A DNA stretch of 64,000 bases from Hyphomonas neptunium ATCC 15444 (GTDB lineage: Bacteria; Pseudomonadota; Alphaproteobacteria; Caulobacterales; Hyphomonadaceae): contig NC_008358.1 of the NCBI RefSeq assembly GCF_000013025.1, forward strand, positions 2,418,001 to 2,482,000, given 5' to 3'. Positions within the stretch are counted from its first letter, which is position 1, and each line of letters begins with the position of its first letter. The notes beneath the pieces are model-generated. The model made no database searches. It was not told the origin of the DNA and was given only the letters and a program-made list of their open reading frames with translations. A program made the position numbers and the translations under genes. Of this stretch, positions 42,571-50,513 are shown piece by piece.

Positions 42571-42918
42571 ATGTTGTCCGGATTTATCCCGAAATGGCTG
42601 CTCGCTGGTTGCCTGCTGCTGGCGGCGGTGGCCCCAGCCTTTGCCGACTGGGACGAGGACGGCGATGACGACGACGGGGATCGCGGTGACGAGGAAATCG
42701 TCTGGGATGCCCGTAAACGCGGGGAAATCCTGCCCCTGGAGATCATCCTGGGCTCTGTCCTGCAACAGTATCCCGGCGAACTTCTCAAGCTGGAACTGGA
42801 CGAAGACGACGGCTATCTGATCTATGAGATCGAAGTGCTGACTCGCCGGGGAACTGTGCTGGAAATGGACGTTGATGCCCGTACTGGCCGCATCCTCGAC
42901 ATCGAAGAGGATGACTGA
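42571..42918 (+). CDS. Exported PepSY domain protein
   Basis: 115 residues. Signal peptide ending AVAPAFADW, an acidic stretch DEDGDDDDGDRGDEE that could bind metal ions, then a PepSY domain: EILPLEIILGSVLQQYPGELLKLELDEDDGYLIYEIEVLTRRG and EMDVDARTGRILDIEEDD, the typical ending. GAAAGGAG precedes the ATG at 42571. Its last base is shared with the ATG of the response regulator, so it is part of the two-component operon and probably modulates the sensor. Confidence 0.88.
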   Translation: MLSGFIPKWLLAGCLLLAAVAPAFADWDEDGDDDDGDRGDEEIVWDARKRGEILPLEIILGSVLQQYPGELLKLELDEDDGYLIYEIEVLTRRGTVLEMDVDARTGRILDIEEDD

Positions 42919-43580
42919 TGCGCGTACTCCTCGTTGAAGACGAAGTCCTGATTGCAGACGATATTTCGGCCGCCCTGAAAGATTCCGGCTTTATGGTAGA
43001 CCTCGCCCGCGACGGCGAAGACGCCTGGTTCAAGGGCGATACCGAACCCTATGACGCGATCATTCTGGACCTCGGCCTGCCCCGGATGGACGGCCTCTCG
43101 GTCCTCAAACGCTGGCGCGCTGCGGGCATGATCACGCCCATCCTCATCCTCTCTGCCCGCGGCAGCTGGATGGAGCGGGTCGATGGCATCGAGGCCGGCG
43201 CCGATGACTACCTGCCTAAACCCTTTGAAATGGCGGAGCTAATCGTTCGCCTACGCGCCCTCATCCGCCGCGCCGCCGGCATGGCTCAGCCCGTGCTTCA
43301 GGCCGGCGACCTGATGGTCGATACCCGCCGCATGACCATCGCCTATGCCGGCCAGCCCGTGCGCGTCACGCCCCTGGAATTTCGCCTGGTGGACTATCTT
43401 GTCCACAACATGAACCGCACGGTTTCGGCCGGTGAACTCTCCGAACACCTTCACGGCGTTGAAGACACCGGCGACACCAACGCCATCGAGGCCATTGTCT
43501 CACGCCTGCGCCGCAAGCTTGGCCCGGGCGTGATCAGCACCCGGCGCGGTTTCGGCTACGTCATCGAAGCGGGCGCGTGA
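42918..43580 (+). CDS. OmpR-family response regulator (PhoP/QseB-like)
   Basis: 220 residues. Receiver domain: VLLVEDEVLIADD, D51 in AIILDLGLPRMDG as phosphorylation site, SARGSWMERVDGIEAGADDYLPKPF. Winged-helix domain: VRVTPLEFRLVDYLVHNMNRTVSAGELSEHL, NAIEAIVSRLRRKLGPGVISTRRGFGYVIE. It should activate or repress from direct repeats. It overlaps both neighbours (PepSY upstream, kinase downstream), so stoichiometry is coupled. Confidence 0.94.
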   Translation: MRVLLVEDEVLIADDISAALKDSGFMVDLARDGEDAWFKGDTEPYDAIILDLGLPRMDGLSVLKRWRAAGMITPILILSARGSWMERVDGIEAGADDYLPKPFEMAELIVRLRALIRRAAGMAQPVLQAGDLMVDTRRMTIAYAGQPVRVTPLEFRLVDYLVHNMNRTVSAGELSEHLHGVEDTGDTNAIEAIVSRLRRKLGPGVISTRRGFGYVIEAGA

Positions 43581-44899
43581 GGCCCCTGCGATCCATCCGG
43601 CTTCGCCTGCTAGCAGGCGGCGCGCTGGCCATTGCGGCCGCCCTGCTGGTTTCATGGTTCACGCTTGTGCTGCTGTTCGACAGTCACATCCGGCGCAACA
43701 CCGAGGACGATCTGATCCGCCACGGCCGCGCCATCGTCAGCGCCATCACCTTCACGCCCGGTGGCTTCGCCACCGACACTTACGAGCCAACAGACCTGCG
43801 CTTCGACCGGCCCGCCAGCGGTCTCTACTGGCAGGTATCGCGCAACGGTGATGTGCACCGCTCCCGTTCGCTCTGGGATAATGCGCTGGACCTGCCCGCT
43901 GGCGTAGACGGCGCCAAATGGCACCGCGACACCGCCGCCGGCCCCTTCGGCCAGGATCTTGTCCGCGTAGCGCGCACCATCCGGCAAACCCAAACCTCGG
44001 CGCCTGTGATGCTGATTATTGCGGAAGACCGGGCGAGCCTGATCAATGCGCGGGAGGAATTTGCCCGCGAACTGGCGATCTTCCTGACCCTGCTCTGGGC
44101 AACACTGAGCCTGGCCGCCTGGTTGCAGGTGACGATCGGCCTCCTGCCCCTGCGCGCCGTGCAATCTTCCATCAGCGAGCTTAAATCCTCGCCTGTCTCG
44201 CGCCTCGATCCGGCCCGGTTTGCCACCGAAGTGACCCCGCTGGTCGACCAGATCAACGAACTGGCGGACGCCCGGGAAGCCGATGTGCACGCCGCGCGCG
44301 ACCGCGCCGCCAATCTCGCCCACGGCCTGAAGACGCCGCTCTCTGCCCTGCGCGCCATTGCCCGGCGGGTGCGCGATGGCGGACAGGCCGACATGGCCGA
44401 AGGGCTGGAACACTCCATCCGCGCCGCCTCTGACGCGGTGGATCGTGAACTCGCCCGCGCCCGCACGGCGGCGAGCCTGGACCGGGGCCCCACAGAGCCC
44501 GGCCCGCTGATCGAGCGGCTGGTGACGGTCCTCTCCCGCACCGAGCGGGGCGCAAGGGTGGACTTCGAGATCGACTGCCCGGCTGGCGAGACGCTGCCTG
44601 TCTCCGCCGATCAGCTCATGGAAATGGCCGGGCCGCTGATGGAGAACGCCGCGCGATACGCCGCCGCCCGTGTCCGCATTACCGCGCGCGCCCGCGCGTT
44701 GCGGATTGAGGATGATGGCCCCGGCCTCGACACCGCTGATCGGGATCAGGTCATCCTGCGCGGTCAGCGCGCCGACGAACGCCCCGGCGGCCACGGGCTC
44801 GGCCTCTCCATCGCGCATGATCTGGCAGAGGCCACCGATGGCCATCTGGAGCTGGGCACATCGGAACTGGGCGGGCTCAAGGCAAGCCTGATCTGGTAA
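43577..44899 (+). CDS. Sensor histidine kinase (PhoQ-like) of the PepSY-linked system
   Basis: 440 residues from a GTG at 43577 overlapping the regulator stop (GTGA). Two helices, about residues 10-33 and 167-187, enclose a periplasmic sensor of about 130 residues; then HAMP, the phosphoacceptor motif NLAHGLKTPLSALRAIARR, N-box ENAARYA, and G-boxes EDDGPGLD and RPGGHGLGLSIAHDLAEA. The H-G-LKTPL form is that of the PhoQ/QseC-like group, which senses divalent cations or peptides in some species. Its last 23 bases overlap the end of a convergent gene. Confidence 0.93.
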   Translation: MRPLRSIRLRLLAGGALAIAAALLVSWFTLVLLFDSHIRRNTEDDLIRHGRAIVSAITFTPGGFATDTYEPTDLRFDRPASGLYWQVSRNGDVHRSRSLWDNALDLPAGVDGAKWHRDTAAGPFGQDLVRVARTIRQTQTSAPVMLIIAEDRASLINAREEFARELAIFLTLLWATLSLAAWLQVTIGLLPLRAVQSSISELKSSPVSRLDPARFATEVTPLVDQINELADAREADVHAARDRAANLAHGLKTPLSALRAIARRVRDGGQADMAEGLEHSIRAASDAVDRELARARTAASLDRGPTEPGPLIERLVTVLSRTERGARVDFEIDCPAGETLPVSADQLMEMAGPLMENAARYAAARVRITARARALRIEDDGPGLDTADRDQVILRGQRADERPGGHGLGLSIAHDLAEATDGHLELGTSELGGLKASLIW

Positions 44900-45470
44900 C
44901 CAACCGTCTTCCGGCGACCAGCGCCGCAAATAGTAGGCAGGCAACGCCAACGGCCGCTGGAAACAGCGCCGTGGTCCAGGAATAATGCTCCAGCGCCAGA
45001 AGAACCATCGCGTTGCGAAATGCGCCAAGCAGGAAGAATGCTACATTTTCTTCATACGGATGAGTATAAGCCTTCCGGATGGATGGTCCGAAGCCGAGCA
45101 GATCAACACCTGTGAGTATGATAACTGCCGGGAGCGCCGTTTCGGTAAAATACCAGAATGGCAGCGCGCTCAGCGCCAGCAGAAGAAACGCCCAGTCAAC
45201 CCGTGTGACGTGCATCCCGGCTGACCTTCTATAGGCCAGCCAGGCGACAAGCAGGGTAATAAGGCCAGACACCGCGATGGGCCAGGCCCCCACCCCCGCG
45301 CCATCCGAAAGCTGCGCCATAGCGACAACAAAGGTGCTGGCGCCCCAGATCATCCACGAGAAGGCGTGTGGACGCGTCTGCCCCCTCAGAATGGAGCGAA
45401 TATAGGGAAAGAAGGCGATGAATGTGAGCAGCAATGCACCGAGGCCGAACAGCTCTTTGGCCCCGATCAT
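44877..45470 (-). CDS. Seven-helix membrane protein with two PQ-loop/SWEET-like repeats
   Basis: 197 residues and about seven helices in a 3+1+3 pattern. Repeat 1: LLLTFIAFFPYIRSILRGQTRPHAFSWMIWG followed by two helices; linker helix WAFLLLALSALPFWYF; repeat 2: ILTGVDLLGFGPSIRKAYTHPYEENVAFFLLGAFRN and a last helix. The P-Y-I-R and G-P-S-I-R-K positions match the PQ-loop of SemiSWEET/SWEET transporters, but bacterial SWEETs normally have only three helices. Family call is by pattern only. It starts four bases before the folK stop on the same strand and so may be read with the folate operon; its end overlaps the kinase gene. Confidence 0.7.
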   Translation of the reverse strand: MIGAKELFGLGALLLTFIAFFPYIRSILRGQTRPHAFSWMIWGASTFVVAMAQLSDGAGVGAWPIAVSGLITLLVAWLAYRRSAGMHVTRVDWAFLLLALSALPFWYFTETALPAVIILTGVDLLGFGPSIRKAYTHPYEENVAFFLLGAFRNAMVLLALEHYSWTTALFPAAVGVACLLFAALVAGRRLVTRSGLP

Positions 45471-45967
45471 TCTTCAATGCCCCTCAGTGGCCCGATCCGG
45501 ACCATACCTGTCTCCAGCCCCACGAGCGCAGAGTTTTCCTGGATGGTCGCGCCGCCGATCACCTTGCCCGGCGCAATTTCTGCCAGAGGCGCCAGCACGA
45601 AGCTGCGCAGCAGCATGCGCGGATGGGGAAGGATCAGCCGCTCATCGGCCATTTCCACATCATCATAGTACAGAACATCCATATCCAGCGTGCGCGGGCC
45701 CCAACGCAGGCTGCGTTCCCGGCCGTGATCCCGCTCGATTGCGAGGCAGGCATCGAGCACCTCAATGGGCGTCAGCGATGTTTCAATCAGCACGCAGGCG
45801 TTGAGAAAATGCGGCTGTCCCTCAATGCCCCAGGGCGGCGTTTCCCAGAGCGAGGAAATGGCCGTTACCCGAACACCGCCCCATGCCTCCAGCGCGCGGA
45901 CAGCGCCGGAAAGATGCGCTTCACGATCTCCAAGATTGGAGCCGAGACCGAGCGCCGCTTCAGCCAT
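45467..45967 (-). CDS. folK: 2-amino-4-hydroxy-6-hydroxymethyldihydropteridine pyrophosphokinase
   Basis: 166 residues. ALGLGSNLGDREAHL at the start, SSLWETPPWG, FLNACVLIET, RWGPRTLDMDVLYYDD with the Mg-binding DxD, and LPHPRMLLRSFVLAPLAEI are the HPPK signatures. It transfers pyrophosphate from ATP to the pterin, giving the substrate of FolP. ATG 45967 overlaps the folB stop by eight bases. Last folate gene in a six-gene pab-fol operon. Confidence 0.95.
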   Translation of the reverse strand: MAEAALGLGSNLGDREAHLSGAVRALEAWGGVRVTAISSLWETPPWGIEGQPHFLNACVLIETSLTPIEVLDACLAIERDHGRERSLRWGPRTLDMDVLYYDDVEMADERLILPHPRMLLRSFVLAPLAEIAPGKVIGGATIQENSALVGLETGMVRIGPLRGIEE

Positions 45968-46325
45968 GGCGGTCGCGCTCAATGGCAATGCCGACATGGT
46001 TGACGATGTGGCGGATGGGGGCGCGCGGCTTGCGGATTTCCACCCGAACCTTCTGGATCGGCGGGAAGCTGGCAAAGATCGCCGAGGCAATCCGCTCTGC
46101 CAGTGTTTCGATCAGGTTGAACACTTCGTTCTCGGACACGCTGACGACGAGATCACAGATTTCGCCATAGCAGACCGTATCTTCCATCACATCGCGGGGC
46201 GGCACGTCCGTATGCATGTCGCAGGTGATGTCGACCTCGAAGATCTGGCCGAGCGCCTTCTCTGCTTCTTTCAGGCCGTGATAGCCGTGAATGCGGAGAT
46301 TGCGGATGATGATCTCAGTTTTCAT
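45960..46325 (-). CDS. folB: Dihydroneopterin aldolase
   Basis: 121 residues. IIIRNLRIHGYHGLKEAEKALGQIFEVDI with the conserved Glu, DTVCYGEICDLVVSVSENEVFNLIETLAERIA and KVRVEIRKPRAPI define FolB. It cleaves dihydroneopterin to hydroxymethyldihydropterin and glycolaldehyde. Overlaps folP by 11 bases upstream and folK by eight downstream. Confidence 0.94.
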   Translation of the reverse strand: MKTEIIIRNLRIHGYHGLKEAEKALGQIFEVDITCDMHTDVPPRDVMEDTVCYGEICDLVVSVSENEVFNLIETLAERIASAIFASFPPIQKVRVEIRKPRAPIRHIVNHVGIAIERDRHG

Positions 46326-47148
46326 GCCCTGCCCCTTCGATCGCCTGATACAGGCGCAGCAAATCGGTGTGCTCAGCTACATCATGCACCCGCAGGACGC
46401 GAGCGCCCCGCTGCAGCGCCATCAGATGGGCAGTGAGCGTGCCAGCAAGGCGATCATCTACGGCCCGGCCCGTGACATGGCCGATAAAGCTCTTGCGGGA
46501 AAGCCCCACCAGGACAGGGCAGCCATACCGCGCCAGCGTATCGAGCTGCGCGATCACTTCAAGGTTCTGCCGGGGCGTCTTGGCGAAGCCGACACCGGGG
46601 TCGAGCCAGATGCGGTCTTTAGCAATGGCAACGCGCGCTGCTGTTTCAAAAGAGCGGTCGAAAAAGGCGTGCATATCGGCGACGGCATCGATTGCTTCGT
46701 CGGCTGTGCCGCGATGATAGGTGATGACGACCGCCGCGCCCGTTTCGGCCACAGCCGCGGGCATCTCCGGGTCGCCGGTCATGCCGGTCACGTCATTGAT
46801 GATGACGGCCCCGGCCTCGATCGCTGCGCGGGCGACGGAGGCTTTGACTGTGTCGATGGAGATCGGCGCGTCCATTCGCGAGGCCAGATGCCGGATGATG
46901 GGGAGGACACGGACAAGCTCCTCCGCCGCCGACACCTGCGCCGCGCCGGGGCGCGTGGACTCCCCGCCAATGTCGATGATGCCTGCGCCCTCGGCCAGCA
47001 TCCGCAGGGCCTGCGCCTCTGCTGCCTCCAGTGTGGTATGCCGTCCGCCATCGGAGAAGCTGTCGGGCGTCACATTGAGAATGCCCATGATGACAGGTTC
47101 GTTGCGCACACGGGCGAGTGTCCTGTCGCGCCGCTCAGTATCAATCAT
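46315..47148 (-). CDS. folP: Dihydropteroate synthase
   Basis: 277 residues. IMGILNVTPDSFSDGG, IIDIGGESTRPGA, ISIDTVKASVARAA, INDVTG, WLDPGVGFAKTP and LVGLSRKSFIG are the pterin- and pABA-binding signatures. It condenses hydroxymethylpterin pyrophosphate with p-aminobenzoate; it is the sulfonamide target. The gene begins eight bases before the pabC stop. Confidence 0.96.
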   Translation of the reverse strand: MIDTERRDRTLARVRNEPVIMGILNVTPDSFSDGGRHTTLEAAEAQALRMLAEGAGIIDIGGESTRPGAAQVSAAEELVRVLPIIRHLASRMDAPISIDTVKASVARAAIEAGAVIINDVTGMTGDPEMPAAVAETGAAVVITYHRGTADEAIDAVADMHAFFDRSFETAARVAIAKDRIWLDPGVGFAKTPRQNLEVIAQLDTLARYGCPVLVGLSRKSFIGHVTGRAVDDRLAGTLTAHLMALQRGARVLRVHDVAEHTDLLRLYQAIEGAGHEN

Positions 47149-47968
47149 CGAAACCTCCCTCCAGAAGGGTTTTGCCGAGGCCGATCAGGGCGGCGGGCAA
47201 TTCCGTTTCGAATGCCTGCCCGGCAAACTCGCTGACAGGCTGAAAGATGCGCAGGCTGTTGGTCAGGAAAATGCTGTCGGCCTCGGACAGACGCTCTGGC
47301 GTCAGGCTTTCCTGCGCGGTCTCAAGGCCTGCCTCCCGCGCAGCGCCGATCAGCCAGCCGCGCACAACGCCCGGCAACACGCCTTCTGACAGCGGCGGGG
47401 TGACCAGCAGGTTTCCAAACAGGGCAAAAACATTCGCCGCCGAGGCGCAGGCGACCCGGCCTTCGGGCGAAAGCAACAGGGCCTCGTCATATCCCATCGC
47501 CATCGCCTCGCGCAGCGCCATGATATTGTCCGTATAGGACAGGGTCTTGTGGCGCGCCGAGGGAGAGGTGGGATTGCGCCGGATATTGCTGATCCGCAGC
47601 CGGACGGGCGGCATGGGAAAAGCAACGTCCATCGGAGAAAAGCGCGCCAGCAGGGTTGCCGCCCCGGTTGCCGCGCCCGCCAGACCGCGCCCGCCGGGGC
47701 CACGCGTGACGGTGAGACGCAAGGCGCCATTTGCATTCTGCGGAACGGCTTCCTGCGCCAGAGCGTCAAGCTCTGACAGGTTGGCGCCGACCCCGAGGGC
47801 CGCAGCGTCGGACGCCAGACGCATCAAATGCGCGCGCTTCTGGATGATCCGTCCACCCACAACGCGCGAGGTATCGAACACACCATCGGCCAGCAGCAGG
47901 CCGCGATCGGTGAGATCAAAAAGCTCTGTGTTTTCAGGGGCCGCGCCGGGTTGGCTGAACCGGATCAT
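47141..47968 (-). CDS. pabC: Aminodeoxychorismate lyase (class IV aminotransferase fold)
   Basis: 275 residues. RGLLLADGVFDTSRV, the PLP lysine in SARHKTLSYTDNIMALREA, DEALLLSPEGRVACASAANVFAL and TPPLSEGVLPGVVR match class IV PLP enzymes. Context between pabA and folP makes 4-amino-4-deoxychorismate lyase, which releases p-aminobenzoate and pyruvate, the clear assignment over D-amino-acid or branched-chain aminotransferase. Overlaps both neighbours. Confidence 0.9.
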   Translation of the reverse strand: MIRFSQPGAAPENTELFDLTDRGLLLADGVFDTSRVVGGRIIQKRAHLMRLASDAAALGVGANLSELDALAQEAVPQNANGALRLTVTRGPGGRGLAGAATGAATLLARFSPMDVAFPMPPVRLRISNIRRNPTSPSARHKTLSYTDNIMALREAMAMGYDEALLLSPEGRVACASAANVFALFGNLLVTPPLSEGVLPGVVRGWLIGAAREAGLETAQESLTPERLSEADSIFLTNSLRIFQPVSEFAGQAFETELPAALIGLGKTLLEGGFDD

Positions 47969-48549
47969 GTCTGCCTCCAGGCGCGGGCGATGTTGAGGAA
48001 GTTCTGAAGCAGGGCCGGGCCATGCTGGGTGAGGATGGATTCTGGATGAAACTGGATGCCGTAGATGGGCTTCTCCGGGTGCGATAACGCCATCACTTCA
48101 CCTGAGGGAGAGACCGCGTCAATGACCAGCGGCCCCGGCGCATCTGGCGCAGCGGCGATGAGAGAGTGATAGAGACCGACCTCAAAGGCGCCGGGCAGCC
48201 CCGCAAACAGCCGTTGGCCGGTATGTGTGATGCGCGCTGCGCGGCCATGGGCGGGCGACCGGGCATGCGTCACCGGCCAGCCATGGGCCGCCGCAATCGC
48301 CTGATGGCCCAGGCAGACGCCGAGGATCGGCAGGCGCGCACCCAAGGCGTTAATTGCCTGGATGGAAATGCCAGCCTCCGCCGGGGTGCAGGGTCCCGGC
48401 GAAATCACCAGCGCTTCGGGCGCCAGCGCCTCAATCTCTGTGACCGCGATCTGATCACTGTCTACCACATTCATCTCACAGCCCAGCTCGCTGAAATAGC
48501 GGGCAAGATTGAATACGAAACTGTCCCGGTTGTTCAGCATCAGGATCAT
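47965..48549 (-). CDS. pabA: Aminodeoxychorismate/anthranilate synthase glutamine amidotransferase subunit
   Basis: 194 residues. NNRDSFVFNLARYFSELG, SPGPCTPAEAG, GVCLGHQAIAAAHG with the nucleophile Cys, and GIQFHPESILTQHG with the His-Glu pair define a class I glutaminase of PabA/TrpG type. It supplies ammonia to PabB. It overlaps pabB by four bases (ATGA). Confidence 0.94.
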   Translation of the reverse strand: MILMLNNRDSFVFNLARYFSELGCEMNVVDSDQIAVTEIEALAPEALVISPGPCTPAEAGISIQAINALGARLPILGVCLGHQAIAAAHGWPVTHARSPAHGRAARITHTGQRLFAGLPGAFEVGLYHSLIAAAPDAPGPLVIDAVSPSGEVMALSHPEKPIYGIQFHPESILTQHGPALLQNFLNIARAWRQT

Positions 48550-49904
48550 GACGTGGCCACCCCACCGCGTGTATCGCCCATGATGCGTTCGGCTTTCAGG
48601 CTGATTTCGTCATACTCCGCCTCCGGATCAGACAGAAGCGTGATGCCTGCGCCGGCCCATAGCCGTGTCACCTCCGGCAACGCTTCCACGGTTCGGATCA
48701 GGATGGAAAAATCCATCGCGCCGTCATGGCCGATCCACCCGATTGAGCCGCAGAAAACGCCCCGCGCGGCAGGCTCCAGCGCGTCGATGATCTCCATCGC
48801 GCGCAGCTTGGGCGCGCCGGTGATCGACCCGCCGGGGAAGACGGCTTCCAGCAGGCTTACCCCGTCTTCTCCAGGCGCCAGTTGCCCCTCCACCGTCGAG
48901 ACGAGGTGGTGCAGATTGGCGAAGGTCTCCAGCCGGCAGAGCGAGGAGACAGACACGGACGGCGATGTGCAGACCCGCGAAATGTCATTTCGCAGGAGGT
49001 CGACGATCATCACATTCTCCGCCCGGTCCTTATCCGAGGCGAGCAGCGCCGCGCGGGCAGCGGCGTCTTTGGTCTCGTCTTCCTCGCGCCGGATCGTGCC
49101 TTTGATGGGCTCGGCCTTCACGCATCCTTCCCCGTCAGCGCTGATCAGGCGTTCGGGGGAAAAACTGGCGATGGTGCGGCCCTCAAATACGCCGAAGGCT
49201 GAAAACGGCGCGGGGGAACGGGCCCGGCCGGAAAGATATTGCGCGAAGGCGGCGTCCCGGTTGAGCGGCGGAGCGGTCCAGAGGGCCGCCACGTTTGCCT
49301 GATAGATGTCGCCGTCGCGGATATAGTCGCGGATGCGGAAGACGGAGACTTTGTAGGCGGTGGCAGAGTTTTCCGCGGTCCAGGCGAGCTTTTCGGGCGG
49401 CGGTGCAGGCGGGGCGGTCTCCGCCAGTTTTGCTTTCAGGCGGCTGATTTTCTCCTTTGCGAGGGTTTCATCCGCCGCAGTATCGCCGGTCTTCAGCCCC
49501 GCAGAATAGATCGTGGCAATTTGGGCGGCGTGATTGAAGGCGATCACCGTGTCGTAGAAGCCAAACTCCAGCGCCGGCGTGTCAACCGGCGTGTGACGGG
49601 ACTTGAAACGGCCCATGAAGGCGGGCGCAAAATCGTAGGAAAGGTAGCCTGCAACGCCCCCCTGAAAGGGCGCACCGGGTATAAGGCGCTCCGCCCTGAA
49701 CCGCGCGCGCCACGCGCGCAGATCGCGGGCCGCCCCGGCGGATGCCTCAAGGCGCAGACGTTCCACCGGCCAGAGGCAGATATAGGAGTATCTGGAGCCG
49801 GGATGGCCCGGCGCGGCGCTATCGAGCCAGAGGAAGCCGTCCTCCCCCCGCAAAGCCAGTGCAGCGGCAACAGGATCGAAGGAGGGCAGCGCTTCTGCGA
49901 GCAT
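48546..49904 (-). CDS. pabB: Aminodeoxychorismate synthase component I
   Basis: 452 residues of the chorismate-binding fold: YKVSVFRIRDYIRDGDIYQANVA, AFGVFEGRTIASFSPERLIS, EPIKGTIRREED with the PIKGT lysine that marks PabB rather than TrpE, ENVMIVDLLRNDISRVC, and FPGGSITGAPKLRAMEIID. It converts chorismate and ammonia to aminodeoxychorismate. First gene of the operon; the 154-base gap to the divergent metal gene holds both promoters. Confidence 0.95.
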   Translation of the reverse strand: MLAEALPSFDPVAAALALRGEDGFLWLDSAAPGHPGSRYSYICLWPVERLRLEASAGAARDLRAWRARFRAERLIPGAPFQGGVAGYLSYDFAPAFMGRFKSRHTPVDTPALEFGFYDTVIAFNHAAQIATIYSAGLKTGDTAADETLAKEKISRLKAKLAETAPPAPPPEKLAWTAENSATAYKVSVFRIRDYIRDGDIYQANVAALWTAPPLNRDAAFAQYLSGRARSPAPFSAFGVFEGRTIASFSPERLISADGEGCVKAEPIKGTIRREEDETKDAAARAALLASDKDRAENVMIVDLLRNDISRVCTSPSVSVSSLCRLETFANLHHLVSTVEGQLAPGEDGVSLLEAVFPGGSITGAPKLRAMEIIDALEPAARGVFCGSIGWIGHDGAMDFSILIRTVEALPEVTRLWAGAGITLLSDPEAEYDEISLKAERIMGDTRGGVATS

Positions 49905-50031
49905 GGGCTTTCTCTAGCCCGCAAGCGGTATTGCGGAAAGGCGCAAGCACGGCTTCGGAGCGTGCCAGAGCGCTGCAAACACGGGACATTTCGCCCCGGT
50001 CGGCCGCTGAGCAGGCAATTCCGGGTGATTT

Positions 50032-50046
50032 TGCAAACCGTTTGCA
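50032..50046. promoter_or_regulatory. Perfect 15-base palindrome upstream of the metal-efflux genes
   Basis: TGCAAAC-C-GTTTGCA, seven-base arms around one base, 12 bases before the ATG at 50059. A symmetric site overlapping the start region is a good candidate operator for a repressor of the efflux unit; the regulator gene is not in the window. Confidence 0.6.
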
Positions 50047-50058
50047 GTAAGCAGGGGC

Positions 50059-50400
50059 ATGCGCCCGGCTCGTCTCATCCTTTGGCTTCGCAGCCTTGTT
50101 GCCGCCTTTCTGGTGGCCTCGCTGGTGGCGACGCCTGCCCTGGCGGCGTCTGAGCGGCCCGACGCGCATGCTGAAATCTCCCGTATTCACAATGAGATAG
50201 CATCGGCTGACACGCATCAGCACGACGACGACCATTGCGAAGAGGCCCATGGCTGCGGGAGTTGCCATTTCCACTGGATGGGCAGCAAAACCGAGCCATA
50301 TCTGACGGCGGAACGCGTGGCCCCGGCCGAGGCTGTGCTGACGGCAGAACCGCTGATTTACCTGGCCAAGGCAGGCCCTTACAGGCCCCCTCGCGGCTGA
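50059..50400 (+). CDS. Small exported His/Cys-rich protein, probable metal binder
   Basis: 113 residues. Signal peptide ending VATPALAAS; mature part with HQHDDDHCEEAHGCGSCHFHW, rich in His, Cys and Asp, that could bind Cu, Zn or similar ions, followed by a Pro/Ala tail. No named family recognised. It lies directly upstream of the RND adaptor and pump genes on the same strand (113 bases to the adaptor ATG), so a periplasmic metal-buffer or sensor role is likely. AGGGGC-like sequence precedes the ATG. Confidence 0.75.
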   Translation: MRPARLILWLRSLVAAFLVASLVATPALAASERPDAHAEISRIHNEIASADTHQHDDDHCEEAHGCGSCHFHWMGSKTEPYLTAERVAPAEAVLTAEPLIYLAKAGPYRPPRG

Positions 50401-50513
50401 TCCATTGAACCTTCGCGGCCTGTTGGCCGGTTCTGGATCAATCCGAGGAAAAAACGTTGTCTTTCAAGATCGAATGCGCCTGTCGGGCGCGGGCTCTGCT
50501 TTTGCGGGGCAGT

